Notes: generated from the letters alone by a model not told the origin. A stretch of DNA of 64,000 nt from Alteraurantiacibacter buctensis (GCF_009827655.1 NZ_WTYV01000006.1:186001-250000); one strand, 5' to 3'; positions 26,151-35,509 are shown, counted from the stretch's first letter. A program made the numbers and translations.

Positions 26151-26479
26151 ACGGAAAAGCCTCGGTTTCTTAAGGGGGCAGGGCGGGGCACGCGCCGCCG
26201 CCATATTCGCCGCGCGCTCTAGCTGTTTGTATGCTGCACTGCAAGGTGCCTGACATAGCGGTCAATAATGGCGAAAAAACGCCCTGAATCGGGACGTTGC
26301 GCCCCATTCTGTGGCTCATTTGCTACAACCGCGGTTTCATTGGCAACCGAATCCACCGCAGCATTTACCTTAACCATTGCGTTAACTAGGGCGCCCGGCC
26401 TAATCAGGTTCCCAGAAGGGTGTGTGAAAGAGTCCTGATAGAGGGACCGTCCGCATCGCTACGGGAGATGGAGACTCTT
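26151..26479. promoter_or_regulatory. Divergent upstream region of typA and the TonB-receptor gene
   Basis: No gene is seen in these 329 bases. It is AT-richer than its surroundings between 26280 and 26410. A TTAACCAT at about 26369-26376, followed eight bases later by GTTAAC, resembles a CtrA half-site but the spacing is one base longer than the TTAA-N7-TTAA consensus. Promoters for both genes should be here; I cannot define the boxes. Confidence 0.45.
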
Positions 26480-29134
26480 ATGATGATGCGTTCCGCCGGC
26501 CGTGCCGGTACTGCCCGCGTTCTGCTCTGCAGCGCCGCCGTGATTGCCCTTGCCCTGCCCGCCGTGGCTTCCGCCCAGGATGCGGGCGACGCGGAGGAGG
26601 CTGACGGCAACATGATCGTGGTCACCGCCACCAAGCGCGAGACCACCCTGCAGGAAACCCCCGTTGCCGTCTCGGTGACCGATGCCGAAACCCTCCAGCG
26701 CGAACAGATCCGCGACCTGAAGGACCTGCAGACCGTGGTGCCCAGCCTGCGCGTCACCCAGTTGCAGAGCAGCGCCAACACCAACTTCATCATCCGCGGC
26801 TTCGGCAACGGCGCCAACAACCTGGGCATCGAGCCTTCGGTGGGCGTGTTCGTTGACGGGGTGTACCGCAGCCGTACCGCTGCGGCGATCGGCGACCTGC
26901 CCAACGTCAGCCGCATCGAAGTGCTGCGCGGGCCGCAGAGCACCCTGTTCGGCAAGAACGCCTCGGCCGGCGTCATCTCGATGGTGACCAGCGCCCCCTC
27001 GTTCGACTGGGAGGGCTCGGGCGAGGTGTCCTACGGCAACCTCGATGCCATCGTTGCGCGCGGCTACATCAGCGGTCCGCTGTCCGATACCACTGCCTTC
27101 AGCGTGGCCGGCGGCTACAGCGTGCGCGACGGCTATAACGAAGATCCCGCATCGGGCACCCGCACCAACGACCGTGACCGCTGGTTCGTGCGTACGCAAC
27201 TGCTGTTCGACAACGGCGATGACCTGACGCTGCGCCTGATTGCCGATTTCGACAAGATCGACGAGCTGTGCTGCGGCGTGGTCAACCTGCGCCGGTCCGC
27301 CGCCTCGGCCGCGATCCTGGGCCTGGGCGGGCAGTTGACCGATCCGGCCAATCCCTATGCCAACGTGGTCTACAACAACTTCGCCTCGACCAACGACATC
27401 GAGAACCACGGCTTCTCCGGCCAGATCGACTGGGACCTGGGTGGCGGCGTGCAGTTCACCTCGATCACCGCCTACCGCGAAACCCACGGCGAGTTCCGCC
27501 TGGACGTGGACTTCACCTCGCTCGACCTGCTGCAGCGCGAGCAGGAGCAGGACCTGCACACCTTCACACAGGAAGTGCGCCTGACCGGCGAGGTTGGCCC
27601 GGTGAACTTCCTGGCCGGCGTGTTCTACTTCGATGAAGGCATCACCGAAGAACAGCGCGTGTTCAAGGGCAGCCGCTTCCGCAACTTTGCCGATCTGTCG
27701 GCCGGCGGCAACGGCACCGGCTCCACCGTGGTCACGCTGGAGCGGACCATCGGCGCGCTTTACGGCAACCCGTTCCAGTTCGATGGCCAGTTCGGCTCTG
27801 CCGGCCTGGCTGAGAGCGGCACCTTCAACCTGCGCAACGATGCCCTGTCGTTCTTTGGCCAGCTCGATTTCGAGGTGGCCGACGGCCTGGTGCTGACGCT
27901 GGGCGGCAACTACACGATGGACGACAAGACCGCCGTCACCAACTACCAGTCGAGCGACGTGTTCTCGAACATCGACCTGGTGGATGCCGGCTTCCGCGCC
28001 ATTCGCGTGCAGGGCATCCAGCGCGGCGTGGGCCAGTTCCTGAACCTGGGCCGAAATGCCACGCAGGATGAGGTGAACGCTTTCCTGGCCGGGCTGAACC
28101 AGCAGCAGCTGCTGGCGGTCAACACCCAGATCATCACCCCGGCCACGCAGTTTGCCACGGCGAACGCCAGCAATCCTGCGGTCAACCCGTTCCTGGTCGG
28201 CACCGCGCTGCAACTGTTCCCCCGCTTCATCAACATCCCCAATGCGGTGGAAAGCGGCGAAACCAGCGACAACGATTTCAGCTATACCGCGCGGCTGGCC
28301 TATGACGTGAACCCGGACGTGAACGTCTATGCGTCCTATGCGACCGGCTTCAAGGCCAGCAGCTTCAACCTGGCGCGCGACAGCCGCCCGCTGGCGGGCG
28401 ACCTGGCGGCGGTGCGGGCGCTGAACCCCACGTTCAATAACCAGACCTCGGGCAGCCGCTTCGCCGGGCCGGAACGGTCGAAGGTGTTCGAACTGGGCCT
28501 GAAGGGCAACTGGGACCTGCTGAGCCTGAACCTCGCCGGCTTCCGGCAGGACATCAACGGCTTCCAGTCCAACACCTTCACCGGCACTGGCTTCCTGCTG
28601 GCCAACGCCGGCAAGCAGCGCACCTGGGGCGTGGAACTGGAAAGCGTGATCACCCCGGCCGATCCGCTGAGCATCAACTTCGCGGTGACCTACCTCGATC
28701 CCACCTTCGTCAGCTTCCCCAACTCGATCGTGGGCGACCTGTCGGGCACCCGCCCGGCCGGTATCCCCGAATGGACCGTGGTGGTCGGCGGCCAGTACGA
28801 GCTGGATCTGGGCAACGGCGATGCCATCGTGGCCCGCGCCAACTATCACTATGAGAGCGAAGTCCAGGTGGTCGAGGCGCTGGAGCCGGGCAAGTGGGGC
28901 GGCAATGCCCAGGCCATTGCAGCGGCGGCCGCGTTCCGCCGCCAGGTGGACGACGTGTCTGCCTCGCTGGGCTATGAGTCGGACTCGGGCCTGGACGTGA
29001 CCGTGTGGGCACGCAACCTGCTGAACGATCGCTACCTGCTCAGCCTGTTCGATTCGCCCGGCCAGCCGGGTTCGATCTCGGGCTATCCCAACCAGCCCCG
29101 CACCTATGGCGTGACGGTGCGCAAGTCCTTCTAA
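26480..29134 (+). CDS. TonB-dependent receptor
   Basis: The 884-residue outer-membrane protein imports a ligand with energy from TonB. A signal peptide ends at VASA-Q (near residue 33). A TonB-box-like EADGNMIVVTATKRE leads into the plug domain (LQETPVAVSVTDAETL, FIIRGFGNGANN, VGVFVDGVYRSR, RIEVLRGPQSTLFGKNASAG). The rest is a beta barrel ending in ...TYGVTVRKSF with C-terminal Phe. The ligand cannot be told from sequence. GGAG six bases ahead selects the ATG at 26480 over one 12 bases upstream. Confidence 0.93.
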   Translation: MMMRSAGRAGTARVLLCSAAVIALALPAVASAQDAGDAEEADGNMIVVTATKRETTLQETPVAVSVTDAETLQREQIRDLKDLQTVVPSLRVTQLQSSANTNFIIRGFGNGANNLGIEPSVGVFVDGVYRSRTAAAIGDLPNVSRIEVLRGPQSTLFGKNASAGVISMVTSAPSFDWEGSGEVSYGNLDAIVARGYISGPLSDTTAFSVAGGYSVRDGYNEDPASGTRTNDRDRWFVRTQLLFDNGDDLTLRLIADFDKIDELCCGVVNLRRSAASAAILGLGGQLTDPANPYANVVYNNFASTNDIENHGFSGQIDWDLGGGVQFTSITAYRETHGEFRLDVDFTSLDLLQREQEQDLHTFTQEVRLTGEVGPVNFLAGVFYFDEGITEEQRVFKGSRFRNFADLSAGGNGTGSTVVTLERTIGALYGNPFQFDGQFGSAGLAESGTFNLRNDALSFFGQLDFEVADGLVLTLGGNYTMDDKTAVTNYQSSDVFSNIDLVDAGFRAIRVQGIQRGVGQFLNLGRNATQDEVNAFLAGLNQQQLLAVNTQIITPATQFATANASNPAVNPFLVGTALQLFPRFINIPNAVESGETSDNDFSYTARLAYDVNPDVNVYASYATGFKASSFNLARDSRPLAGDLAAVRALNPTFNNQTSGSRFAGPERSKVFELGLKGNWDLLSLNLAGFRQDINGFQSNTFTGTGFLLANAGKQRTWGVELESVITPADPLSINFAVTYLDPTFVSFPNSIVGDLSGTRPAGIPEWTVVVGGQYELDLGNGDAIVARANYHYESEVQVVEALEPGKWGGNAQAIAAAAAFRRQVDDVSASLGYESDSGLDVTVWARNLLNDRYLLSLFDSPGQPGSISGYPNQPRTYGVTVRKSF

Positions 29135-29163
29135 GAGCCGGGCAAACGGTTGAACCGACAAGG

Positions 29164-29190
29164 AAAAGGGGGCTTCGCGGCCCCCTTTTT
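29164..29190 (+). terminator. Rho-independent terminator
   Basis: AAAAGGGGGC and GCCCCCTTTT pair around TTCGCG and end in a T-run. It ends the TonB-receptor transcript. Confidence 0.9.
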
Positions 29191-29299
29191 CGTGTCCCCT
29201 TGCGGCACGCGGCTTAACCGCATGTTTGCCAAATCAACGATTGTGGTGTCTCTTCCCCCCGCGCTGTCGTGAAAGGCAGGCATGGGAAGGGGGTAAGCT

Positions 29300-29785
29300 A
29301 TGACCAATTACGCTGGATTCTGGCGCCGTGTGGGGGCCTATCTGATCGACGTGATCCTGCTGGGGATCGTCACCAGCATCCTGGGGAGCGTGCTGGGCCT
29401 GCCGATGGGCACCGAGGCCATGTCGGCCATGATGAGCGGCGATCCGGCCGCGATTGCCGCCGCGCAATCGTCGGGCAACACCGGCAACCTGATCAGCATC
29501 CTGATCGGCGTCGCCTATTTCGCCGGCATGGAAAGCTCCAGCCACCAGGCGACCCTGGGCAAGAAGGTGCTGGGCATGGTGGTGACCGACGTGAACGGCA
29601 ACCGCCTCAGCCTGGGCCGCGCAATCGGCCGCTACTTCGCCAAGTTCGTTTCGGCGATCATCCTGGGCATCGGCTTCATCATGGTGGCCTTTACCGAGAA
29701 GAAGCAGGGCCTGCATGACATGATCGCCGGCACCCTGGTGCACGTGGGCCAGCCCACCGTGGGCAACGCGCAGACCTTCAGCTGA
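29300..29785 (+). CDS. RDD-family membrane protein
   Basis: The 161-residue protein has the RDD layout: GFWRRVGAYLIDVILLGIV with Arg and Asp of the family, two or three further helices (about 63-80 and 112-130), and the central GKKVLGMVVTDVNG signature. A few RDD proteins act as Na+/H+ antiporters or stress proteins; a role here is unknown. It has its own terminator on both sides. Confidence 0.85.
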   Translation: MTNYAGFWRRVGAYLIDVILLGIVTSILGSVLGLPMGTEAMSAMMSGDPAAIAAAQSSGNTGNLISILIGVAYFAGMESSSHQATLGKKVLGMVVTDVNGNRLSLGRAIGRYFAKFVSAIILGIGFIMVAFTEKKQGLHDMIAGTLVHVGQPTVGNAQTFS

Positions 29786-29806
29786 CCGGCTTTCCGACGC
29801 GCTGAT

Positions 29807-29841
29807 AAGGGGGCGGGGCTGCATTGGCCCCGCCCCTTTTG
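29807..29841. terminator. Hairpin terminator between convergent genes
   Basis: AAGGGGGCGGGGC pairs with GCCCCGCCCCTT around TGCATTG and is followed by TT on the plus strand. It serves the RDD gene and may also end the leftward ABC transporter message. Confidence 0.85.
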
Positions 29842-29848
29842 GTACCCG

Positions 29849-32368
29849 TCAGAGGCTGCGCAGCGCCGCCGCCGGTTTTGCCCGCAGCACCGGCAGGCTG
29901 GCGAGGAAGGCGAAGACCAGCACCAGCGCCAGCCCCGCGCCCAGAACCAGCATGATGCGCGGCCAGTCGGGCAGCCAGTCGAATTCGAACAGTTGCGTGA
30001 TCACCAGCCAGGCAAGGCCTGAGCCGAGCGCCAGCGCCACGCCCGCCAGCACGAAGGCGAGCAGGCCGAATTCGGCAAATTGCAGCCCCAGCAACTGTCC
30101 GCGGCTGGCCCCCAGCACGCGCAGGATCACGGTGTCATAGATGCGCGCGGCACGGGCGGCGGCAATCGCCCCGAGCAGCACGGCGACACCCGCCAGCACG
30201 GCCACCGAGGCCGCGGCAAGGATCGCCAGCGACACCTGGTCAAGAATGGCGCGCGCCTCTGAGAGGATCGGCCCCACCTCGATCACCGAGCTTGACGGGA
30301 AGGCAACCGCAAGTTGCCGCAGCAGGCCGGGCGGCACGCCATCGGCAAAGCTGACCGTGGCGGCCACGTTGTGCGGGGCATCGGCCAAGGTATTGGGGCT
30401 GAAAACGAAGACATAGTTGAAGCCCAGGCTCTCCCAGTCCAGCCGGCGGAAGCTGGCGATGGTGGCGGTCTTCTGCACGCCCAGCACGCTGACGGTGATG
30501 ATGTCGCCCAGTTCCAGCCCGGCGGCCAGGGCCAGCTCCTCGTCCACCGAGACGAGCGGCGTGCCGGTGTAGTCCGCCGGCCACCATTCGCCTTCTGTCA
30601 GCACGTTGCCTTGCGGCACCTGTACGGAATAGGTGAGCCCGCGCTCTCCGCCCAGGGCCCAGGCCCCTTCCGGCAGTTCCTCCAGCTCGGCCACCACGGT
30701 GGGATTGGCCGGGTCTCCATATTCCAGCACCTGCCCGCGCAGGGTGGGCGTGCTCTCGATAGCGGCCCCGGGCGCGGCGGCTTCGACCAGGCCGGTGAAT
30801 TCGGCCAGCCGCGCGCGGGGAACGTCAAGCACGAAATAGTCGGGCGCGATCTGCGGCACCGAGCGGCGGATATTGCCGTCCAGGCTGGTCTGCACCGCCG
30901 CCAGCAGCACGAAGGCAGACAGGCCGAAGCCCAGCGCGGTCACCAGCGCCCCGGTGGCCGCGCCGGGCCGGTGGATGTTGGCCAGCGCCGCGCGCCAGAT
31001 GGGATTGGCCGGGCGCGGCAAGCGGCGGGCCACGCGGCGGATGCCCAGCCCCAGCAGCGCCAGCAGGCCCAGCATGGCCAACGCTCCCGCCAGGAACCCG
31101 GCGGAAAGGGCCGGGGTGGGCGATCCGGCCAGTGCCAGCAGGGCGATCCCCGCCATCCCCAGGCCCACGGGCCGCAGGGCGGCGCGCCAGCTTCCCGCGC
31201 CCAGCGGGGCGACCCGCTCACGCATCAGCGCCATGGCGGGGAACGCGCGGGCGCGCAGCACCGGCGGGGCGGCAAAGACCAGCGCCACCAGCAGCCCGAA
31301 GGCAAGGGCGCGCAGCAGGGCCAGCGGATCCAACGTCACACCCGCCCGCACCGGCAGCAGGTCACCCAGCGCGCCGGCCAGCACTGGGGTAACCAGCACG
31401 CCTGCCGCCAACCCCGCCAGCGATCCGGCCAGCGCCGCGGCGCCGATCTGCAGGATGTAGATGCGAGCGATGTCGCTGCTCGTTGCCCCCAGGATCTTCA
31501 AAGTGGCGATGCCTGCGCGCCGCGCTTCCAGGTAGGAGCCGACACCTAGGCCGATCCCGATCCCGGCGATGACCAGCGCGGCCAGGCCAACCAGCGTCAG
31601 GAATTCGCCCATGCGGGACACGAACCTTTCCGCCCCCGGGCTGGCGCGGTCACGCGTGCGGGTGTCCAGCCCGCTTTCGGGGAAGCGGTCGAGCAGGGCT
31701 TCCTCCACCTCGGCGGGATCGTCCGCGCCGGTGAAGCGCACCCGCGTCTTGGTTTCGTACATCGCGCCCGGTTGGGTGAGGCCGGCGGCGGGGGGCACGT
31801 CCAGCCCCACGATCACCGTCTGGCCCAGGGTGAAGCCTTCGGACAGGCGGTCCGGCTCCTCGCCGATCACGCCGGCCACGGTCAGCGGCAGGGTGCCGAT
31901 GGTGAAGGTGTCGCCGACGTTGATATCCAGCCGCTCGGCCACGCCCTGAGCGATCCACGCGCCACCTTGCGGCAGTTCGCCCGCCACCGAGCCATCGGCC
32001 AGCGTCAGCGCGCCATAGAGCGGCCAGTTTGGGGCCACGGCCTTCAGCTCCACCGGGGAAGCAGCTTCCCCGGCGCTGGCCATCGCCTGCATCCTGAGGC
32101 CGGGGGACAGCTCGCCATAATCTTCGAGCCAGGCAGTTTCCTCCTCGGTCAGCGGGCGCTGGTAGACTTCCACCTCGAAATCGCCGCCCAGGATCACCTG
32201 GCCCTGGCCGTCCAGCTCGCTGCGGATCGCACTGGTCAGGCTGCCGATGGCCGCCAGCGCCCCCACGCCCAGGAACAGGCAGACGAGCAGGAGCCTGAGG
32301 CCCCGGAACTGGCGGTGAAGGTCGCGCCGGGCGATGCCCCAGGCCGCGCGCCAGCCCAGCGTGGTCAT
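29849..32368 (-). CDS. ybbP: ABC transporter permease (YbbP/FtsX-type)
   Basis: The 839-residue inner-membrane protein has an N-terminal helix (LLLVCLFLGVGALAAIGSL), a large periplasmic domain, a first FtsX block of three helices (about 265-380), a second central group, a second periplasmic domain and a final FtsX block. The duplicated layout is the YbbP type, which works with a YbbA ATPase. It begins with ATG overlapping the ATPase stop (ATGA). The substrate is not established; such systems may extrude lipophilic compounds or support esterase TesA encoded divergently. Confidence 0.9.
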   Translation of the reverse strand: MTTLGWRAAWGIARRDLHRQFRGLRLLLVCLFLGVGALAAIGSLTSAIRSELDGQGQVILGGDFEVEVYQRPLTEEETAWLEDYGELSPGLRMQAMASAGEAASPVELKAVAPNWPLYGALTLADGSVAGELPQGGAWIAQGVAERLDINVGDTFTIGTLPLTVAGVIGEEPDRLSEGFTLGQTVIVGLDVPPAAGLTQPGAMYETKTRVRFTGADDPAEVEEALLDRFPESGLDTRTRDRASPGAERFVSRMGEFLTLVGLAALVIAGIGIGLGVGSYLEARRAGIATLKILGATSSDIARIYILQIGAAALAGSLAGLAAGVLVTPVLAGALGDLLPVRAGVTLDPLALLRALAFGLLVALVFAAPPVLRARAFPAMALMRERVAPLGAGSWRAALRPVGLGMAGIALLALAGSPTPALSAGFLAGALAMLGLLALLGLGIRRVARRLPRPANPIWRAALANIHRPGAATGALVTALGFGLSAFVLLAAVQTSLDGNIRRSVPQIAPDYFVLDVPRARLAEFTGLVEAAAPGAAIESTPTLRGQVLEYGDPANPTVVAELEELPEGAWALGGERGLTYSVQVPQGNVLTEGEWWPADYTGTPLVSVDEELALAAGLELGDIITVSVLGVQKTATIASFRRLDWESLGFNYVFVFSPNTLADAPHNVAATVSFADGVPPGLLRQLAVAFPSSSVIEVGPILSEARAILDQVSLAILAAASVAVLAGVAVLLGAIAAARAARIYDTVILRVLGASRGQLLGLQFAEFGLLAFVLAGVALALGSGLAWLVITQLFEFDWLPDWPRIMLVLGAGLALVLVFAFLASLPVLRAKPAAALRSL

Positions 32369-33063
32369 CTTGTGGTATCGCTCACGATCAGCCCGTCACC
32401 CAGCGTCACCACCCGATCGCACAAGGAGGCGAGCTCGCGGTCGTGGGTGATCATCACCAGCGTGGCCCCGGTATCGGCGCGGCGGGCCAGCAGCACGTCC
32501 ATGATGGCGTGGCCGGTGGCGGTATCCAGGTTGCCGGTCGGCTCGTCGGCAAAGATCAGCGGCGGGCGCGGGGCAAGGGCGCGAGCGATGGCCACGCGTT
32601 GCTGCTCGCCGCCGGAAAGCTGGGCGGGGTAGTGGGTCAGGCGATGGGCCAGCCCGACGGCCTCCAGCTCGGCGGCAGCGCGCTCCCACGCGTCGGCCAT
32701 CCCGGCCAGTTCCATCGGCGTGGCGACGTTTTCCTGCGCGGTCATGGTGGGCAGCAGGTGGAAGGCTTGCAGAACGATGCCGATGCGGCCCCGGCGGGCG
32801 AGGGCCAGCGCATCCTCGTCCATCGTGGAGAAGGTCGCGCCCGCCACGGTCAGGTCACCGCTGGTGGCGCGTTCCAGCCCGGTCAGCACGGCCATCAGGC
32901 TGCTCTTGCCCGAACCGGACGGGCCCAGCAGGGCCAGCGTCTGCCCGGCGGGCACGGTCAGGTCGATGCCCTTCAGGATTTCGACGGCGGCGGTGCCGCT
33001 ACCCAGCGTCAGGCGCAGGTTGCGGGCAACGATGGCGGGCTGGTCTATCGGGGGGGTTGTCAC
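32365..33063 (-). CDS. ybbA: ABC transporter ATP-binding protein (YbbA-type)
   Basis: The 232-residue ATPase has Walker A LLGPSGSGKSSLMAV, signature AQLSGGEQQRVAIARAL, Walker B LIFADEPTGNLD and switch His in LVMITHDRELA. It belongs to the LolD/MacB-type group and pairs with the permease at 29849-32368. It starts with GTG at 33063. The tesA gene is divergent, 53 bases away, the same arrangement as in other proteobacteria. Confidence 0.92.
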   Translation of the reverse strand: MTTPPIDQPAIVARNLRLTLGSGTAAVEILKGIDLTVPAGQTLALLGPSGSGKSSLMAVLTGLERATSGDLTVAGATFSTMDEDALALARRGRIGIVLQAFHLLPTMTAQENVATPMELAGMADAWERAAAELEAVGLAHRLTHYPAQLSGGEQQRVAIARALAPRPPLIFADEPTGNLDTATGHAIMDVLLARRADTGATLVMITHDRELASLCDRVVTLGDGLIVSDTTR

Positions 33064-33116
33064 GGGCCTTGGATGACATAGCTAGGGCAGGTTGAAAAGC
33101 TGTGGGTGGTAACCGA

Positions 33117-33821
33117 ATGTATCGCAATATGGCCTTTGGGTTGGTGCTTGTGCCCGTGATGTTCCTGGCCGCCTGCAGCAATGCCGATGCCCCGCCCGCA
33201 CCGGAAGCATCCACCAGCGTCTCGCCGCTGGAAGAAGACCTGCCCGTGATCGGGCCTGAACGCACGATCCTGGCCTTCGGCGACAGCCTGTTCGCCGGTT
33301 ACAACCTGGGCCCGGACGAAGGCTATCCGGAGCGGCTGGAACCGGCCCTGCGCGCCAAGGGGATCAACGCCCGCGTGATCGATGCCGGCGTATCTGGCGA
33401 TACCAGCGCGGCCGGGCGGCAACGGATCGCCTTCGTGCTGGATAACCTGGACAGCCCGCCCCATCTGGCGCTGGTGGAACTGGGCGGCAATGACCTGTTG
33501 CGCGGCCTGCCGCCTGCGGAAACCCGCGCCAATATCGCCGCGATCCTCGACGAGCTGAAGGCGCGCAATATCCCCGTCCTGCTGGTGGGCATGCGCGCAC
33601 CGCCGAACATGGGGGCGCAGTTCCAGGCCGAATTCGACGCGCTCTACCCCGCGCTGGCGCAGGAATACGGCGTGCCGCTGGTGCCGTTCTTCCTTGAGGC
33701 GGTGTACGACAAGCCCGCGCTGATGCTGGACGACCGGATTCATCCGAATGCCGAGGGGATCGTGCAGATCGTGGGTGCCACGGTGGACCAGGTGGCGGCG
33801 GCGGTGCCTGCGGCGGACTAA
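33117..33821 (+). CDS. tesA: SGNH-hydrolase lipoprotein (TesA-type arylesterase)
   Basis: The 234-residue esterase is probably a lipoprotein (signal plus lipobox FLAA-C at about residue 17). Catalytic blocks of the SGNH family are present: FGDSLFAGYNLG (Ser), GVSGDTSAAG (Gly), GGNDLLRGL (Asn) and DDRIHPNAEG (Asp-x2-His). Members cleave thioesters, aryl esters and lysophospholipids in the periplasm. ATG 33117 is chosen; a GTG 15 bases upstream is possible. Its 3' end overlaps the convergent recF end by 4 bases. Confidence 0.9.
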   Translation: MYRNMAFGLVLVPVMFLAACSNADAPPAPEASTSVSPLEEDLPVIGPERTILAFGDSLFAGYNLGPDEGYPERLEPALRAKGINARVIDAGVSGDTSAAGRQRIAFVLDNLDSPPHLALVELGGNDLLRGLPPAETRANIAAILDELKARNIPVLLVGMRAPPNMGAQFQAEFDALYPALAQEYGVPLVPFFLEAVYDKPALMLDDRIHPNAEGIVQIVGATVDQVAAAVPAAD

Positions 33822-34927
33822 CCCACCCGCTCCACCGCTCCCGCCGCCACGCGCCACACCGCAGCTTCCCCCGCAATATCGCTGAACGGTGCCATCTCGG
33901 TCCCCGTCAGCCACACCTGCGCGCCGGTTTCGCGCAGGCGTTCGAACATGGCGGCGCGGCGCAGCGGGTCGAGGTGAGCGGCGACTTCGTCCAGCAGCAG
34001 CACGCCGGGACGGCCCTTGGCGGCCAGGGTGGCGTGGGCGAGGGTGAGGGCGATCAGCATGGCCTTCTGCTCGCCGGTGGAGCACAGGGCGGCGGGCATT
34101 CCCTCAGCCCCGCCCTTCCCATGCATGGCCACTTCCAGCTCGTCCCGGTGCGGGCCGTTGAGCGTGCGCCCGGCGGCCCGGTCACGCGGCCGCTGGGCGG
34201 CGAGATCGCGGATAAGCTGAGACTCATCTACCGCGCCGCCGGGGACCAGCCGCAGCAGCGGGCGGGCGAAAGGCTCGTCGGGCAGCTTGGCCAGTTCGGC
34301 TGCCAGCGTGTCCACCAGCCGCGCGCGGCCCGCAGCCAGCGAGGCACCGCTGGCCGCCATCTGCGCTTCGATGGATGACAGCCAAGCGGGATCGGGCTCC
34401 ATATCCCCCGCCAGCAACCGGTTGCGTTCGCGTAGGGCGCCCTCGTAACGGGTGGCGTGGCGGGCGTGGCCGGGGTCCAGCGCCACGGCCAGCCGGTCAA
34501 GGTAACGCCGCCGCGCGCTGGCGCTGTCCATGAACAGGCGGTCCATTGCCGGGGTCAGCCAGCCCAGCGCCAGCCACTCGCCCAGTGATACCGCGCTGGC
34601 TTCCGCGCCGTTGACCTGCACCAGCCGCCGGGTGGGCCGATCGCCCTGCATGGCGGTGCCAAGCATCCCCGCCTCGCCATCACCGGTGGCAAGGGCGGCG
34701 GACACGGCAAAGCCGCCATCGGCCGCAGCCGCTGCGCCTTGTCCCGCCATCTCCGCCAGCGCCGCGCGCCTGAGGCCGCGGCCGGGAGCGAGCAGCGAAA
34801 GCGCCTCCAGCACGTTGGTTTTCCCTGCGCCATTCTCGCCCACAAGCAGGTTGAACGCCCGCGCGCCGTCCAGCCGGGTGGCGGCGTGGTTGCGGAAATG
34901 GGCGAGGGTGATGCGGTCGAGCGCCAT
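33818..34927 (-). CDS. recF: DNA replication and repair protein RecF
   Basis: The 369-residue SMC-like ATPase loads RecA at gaps. LAHFRNHAATRL begins the protein, Walker A is VGENGAGKTNVLEAL, LLAPGRGLRRA follows, and the C-terminal half has STGEQKAMLIALTLAHA (signature) and VLLLDEVAAHLD (Walker B, D-loop). Length is normal. It stands alone, not beside dnaN or gyrB, as in many alphaproteobacteria. Confidence 0.95.
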   Translation of the reverse strand: MALDRITLAHFRNHAATRLDGARAFNLLVGENGAGKTNVLEALSLLAPGRGLRRAALAEMAGQGAAAAADGGFAVSAALATGDGEAGMLGTAMQGDRPTRRLVQVNGAEASAVSLGEWLALGWLTPAMDRLFMDSASARRRYLDRLAVALDPGHARHATRYEGALRERNRLLAGDMEPDPAWLSSIEAQMAASGASLAAGRARLVDTLAAELAKLPDEPFARPLLRLVPGGAVDESQLIRDLAAQRPRDRAAGRTLNGPHRDELEVAMHGKGGAEGMPAALCSTGEQKAMLIALTLAHATLAAKGRPGVLLLDEVAAHLDPLRRAAMFERLRETGAQVWLTGTEMAPFSDIAGEAAVWRVAAGAVERVG

Positions 34928-34994
34928 GGTCTAGGTCCGCAGGATTAGGCGAGGGCACGGCGCTTGTCCCGCGCCAAATCGCCGAATCCAAATG

Positions 34995-35102
34995 TTGGTG
35001 AAATTTCCCAACTTGCGGCGAATGGGAATCACAATCCTTTCGTCCTGCTGAACAGGAATCGCAGAATTCCGCCATTTTCCGCAAACTGGCACGGTGGGTG
35101 CA
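34995..35102 (+). promoter_or_regulatory. Sigma54 promoter with PspF-type upstream site
   Basis: A -24/-12 element TGGCACGGTGGGTGCA lies at 35087-35102 with the exact GG-N10-GC spacing, preceded by CAAAC. Upstream, TTGGTGAAATTTCCCAA (34995-35011) is a TTGG-N9-CCAA palindrome. Read on the other strand it begins GTTGGGAAAT, identical to the site in front of pspA/pspF (48101-48110). This is strong evidence that PspF with sigma54 drives the following two genes. Confidence 0.8.
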
Positions 35103-35155
35103 ACTACCTTGGCATCGGGCGATGGTCGCCCGGGCTAAACAGAGGGAATACGAAA

Positions 35156-35284
35156 ATGACCAACGAAACTCCGATCCTGCACCGTGTCCTGGCCGCAGTG
35201 GGCGCCTCCGCCATGTCGCTGGCGATCATGCTCAGCTACTTCGCCGCGCCCGCCACCTCCTATGCCGCGAGCATCGTCGCATGA
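35156..35284 (+). CDS. 42-aa membrane or exported peptide of the second Psp operon
   Basis: The peptide begins MTNETPILHRVLAAVGASAM and has a hydrophobic helix (about residues 10-33) and a short tail ending ATSYAASIVA. It is the first gene behind the sigma54 promoter and overlaps the PspC-domain gene by 4 bases (ATGA). Its size and layout resemble the 50-residue peptide that leads the pspA operon, although the sequences are too short to prove homology. Confidence 0.65.
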   Translation: MTNETPILHRVLAAVGASAMSLAIMLSYFAAPATSYAASIVA

Positions 35285-35496
35285 GCCAGATCGACAACCG
35301 CCCCGCCATCAATCCGGTGAGCAACGGCTTCCGGCTGGACAAGGCCAACGGCAAGATCGGCGGCGTCTGCTCCGGCATTGCCACCTACTTCAACGTCAAT
35401 CCGCTGCTGGTGCGGCTGCTGTTCGGCATCGGCACGCTGGCCGGCTTCGGCAGCTTCCTGGTGCTGTACCTGCTGATCTGGGCGGTGGCGGACTGA
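35281..35496 (+). CDS. PspC-domain protein
   Basis: The 71-residue protein is almost only a PspC domain: NGFRLDKANGKIGGVCSGIA, YFNVNPLLVRLLFGIGTL and a helix ending LYLLIWAVAD. PspC proteins sense or transmit envelope stress in the inner membrane. This one lacks the long cytoplasmic tail of the PspC at 46344-46724. Its upstream sigma54 and UAS elements put it under the same activator as the main psp locus. Confidence 0.85.
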   Translation: MSQIDNRPAINPVSNGFRLDKANGKIGGVCSGIATYFNVNPLLVRLLFGIGTLAGFGSFLVLYLLIWAVAD

Positions 35497-35509
35497 TCCG
35501 CCACCCCCG

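Noticed and set aside
24348-26222. A 624-codon open frame on the plus strand opposite typA
   Set aside because: Shadow of typA, whose GTPase motifs are complete on the minus strand.
26369-26386. CtrA site before the TonB receptor
   Set aside because: Spacing between the two TTAA boxes is eight, not seven, and the half-site alone is weak evidence, so it is only mentioned with the intergenic region.
26459-29161. A 900-codon open frame on the minus strand opposite the TonB-receptor gene
   Set aside because: It is the antisense shadow of a strongly biased GC-rich gene; the plus-strand protein has signal peptide, plug and barrel motifs, and the minus-strand product has none.
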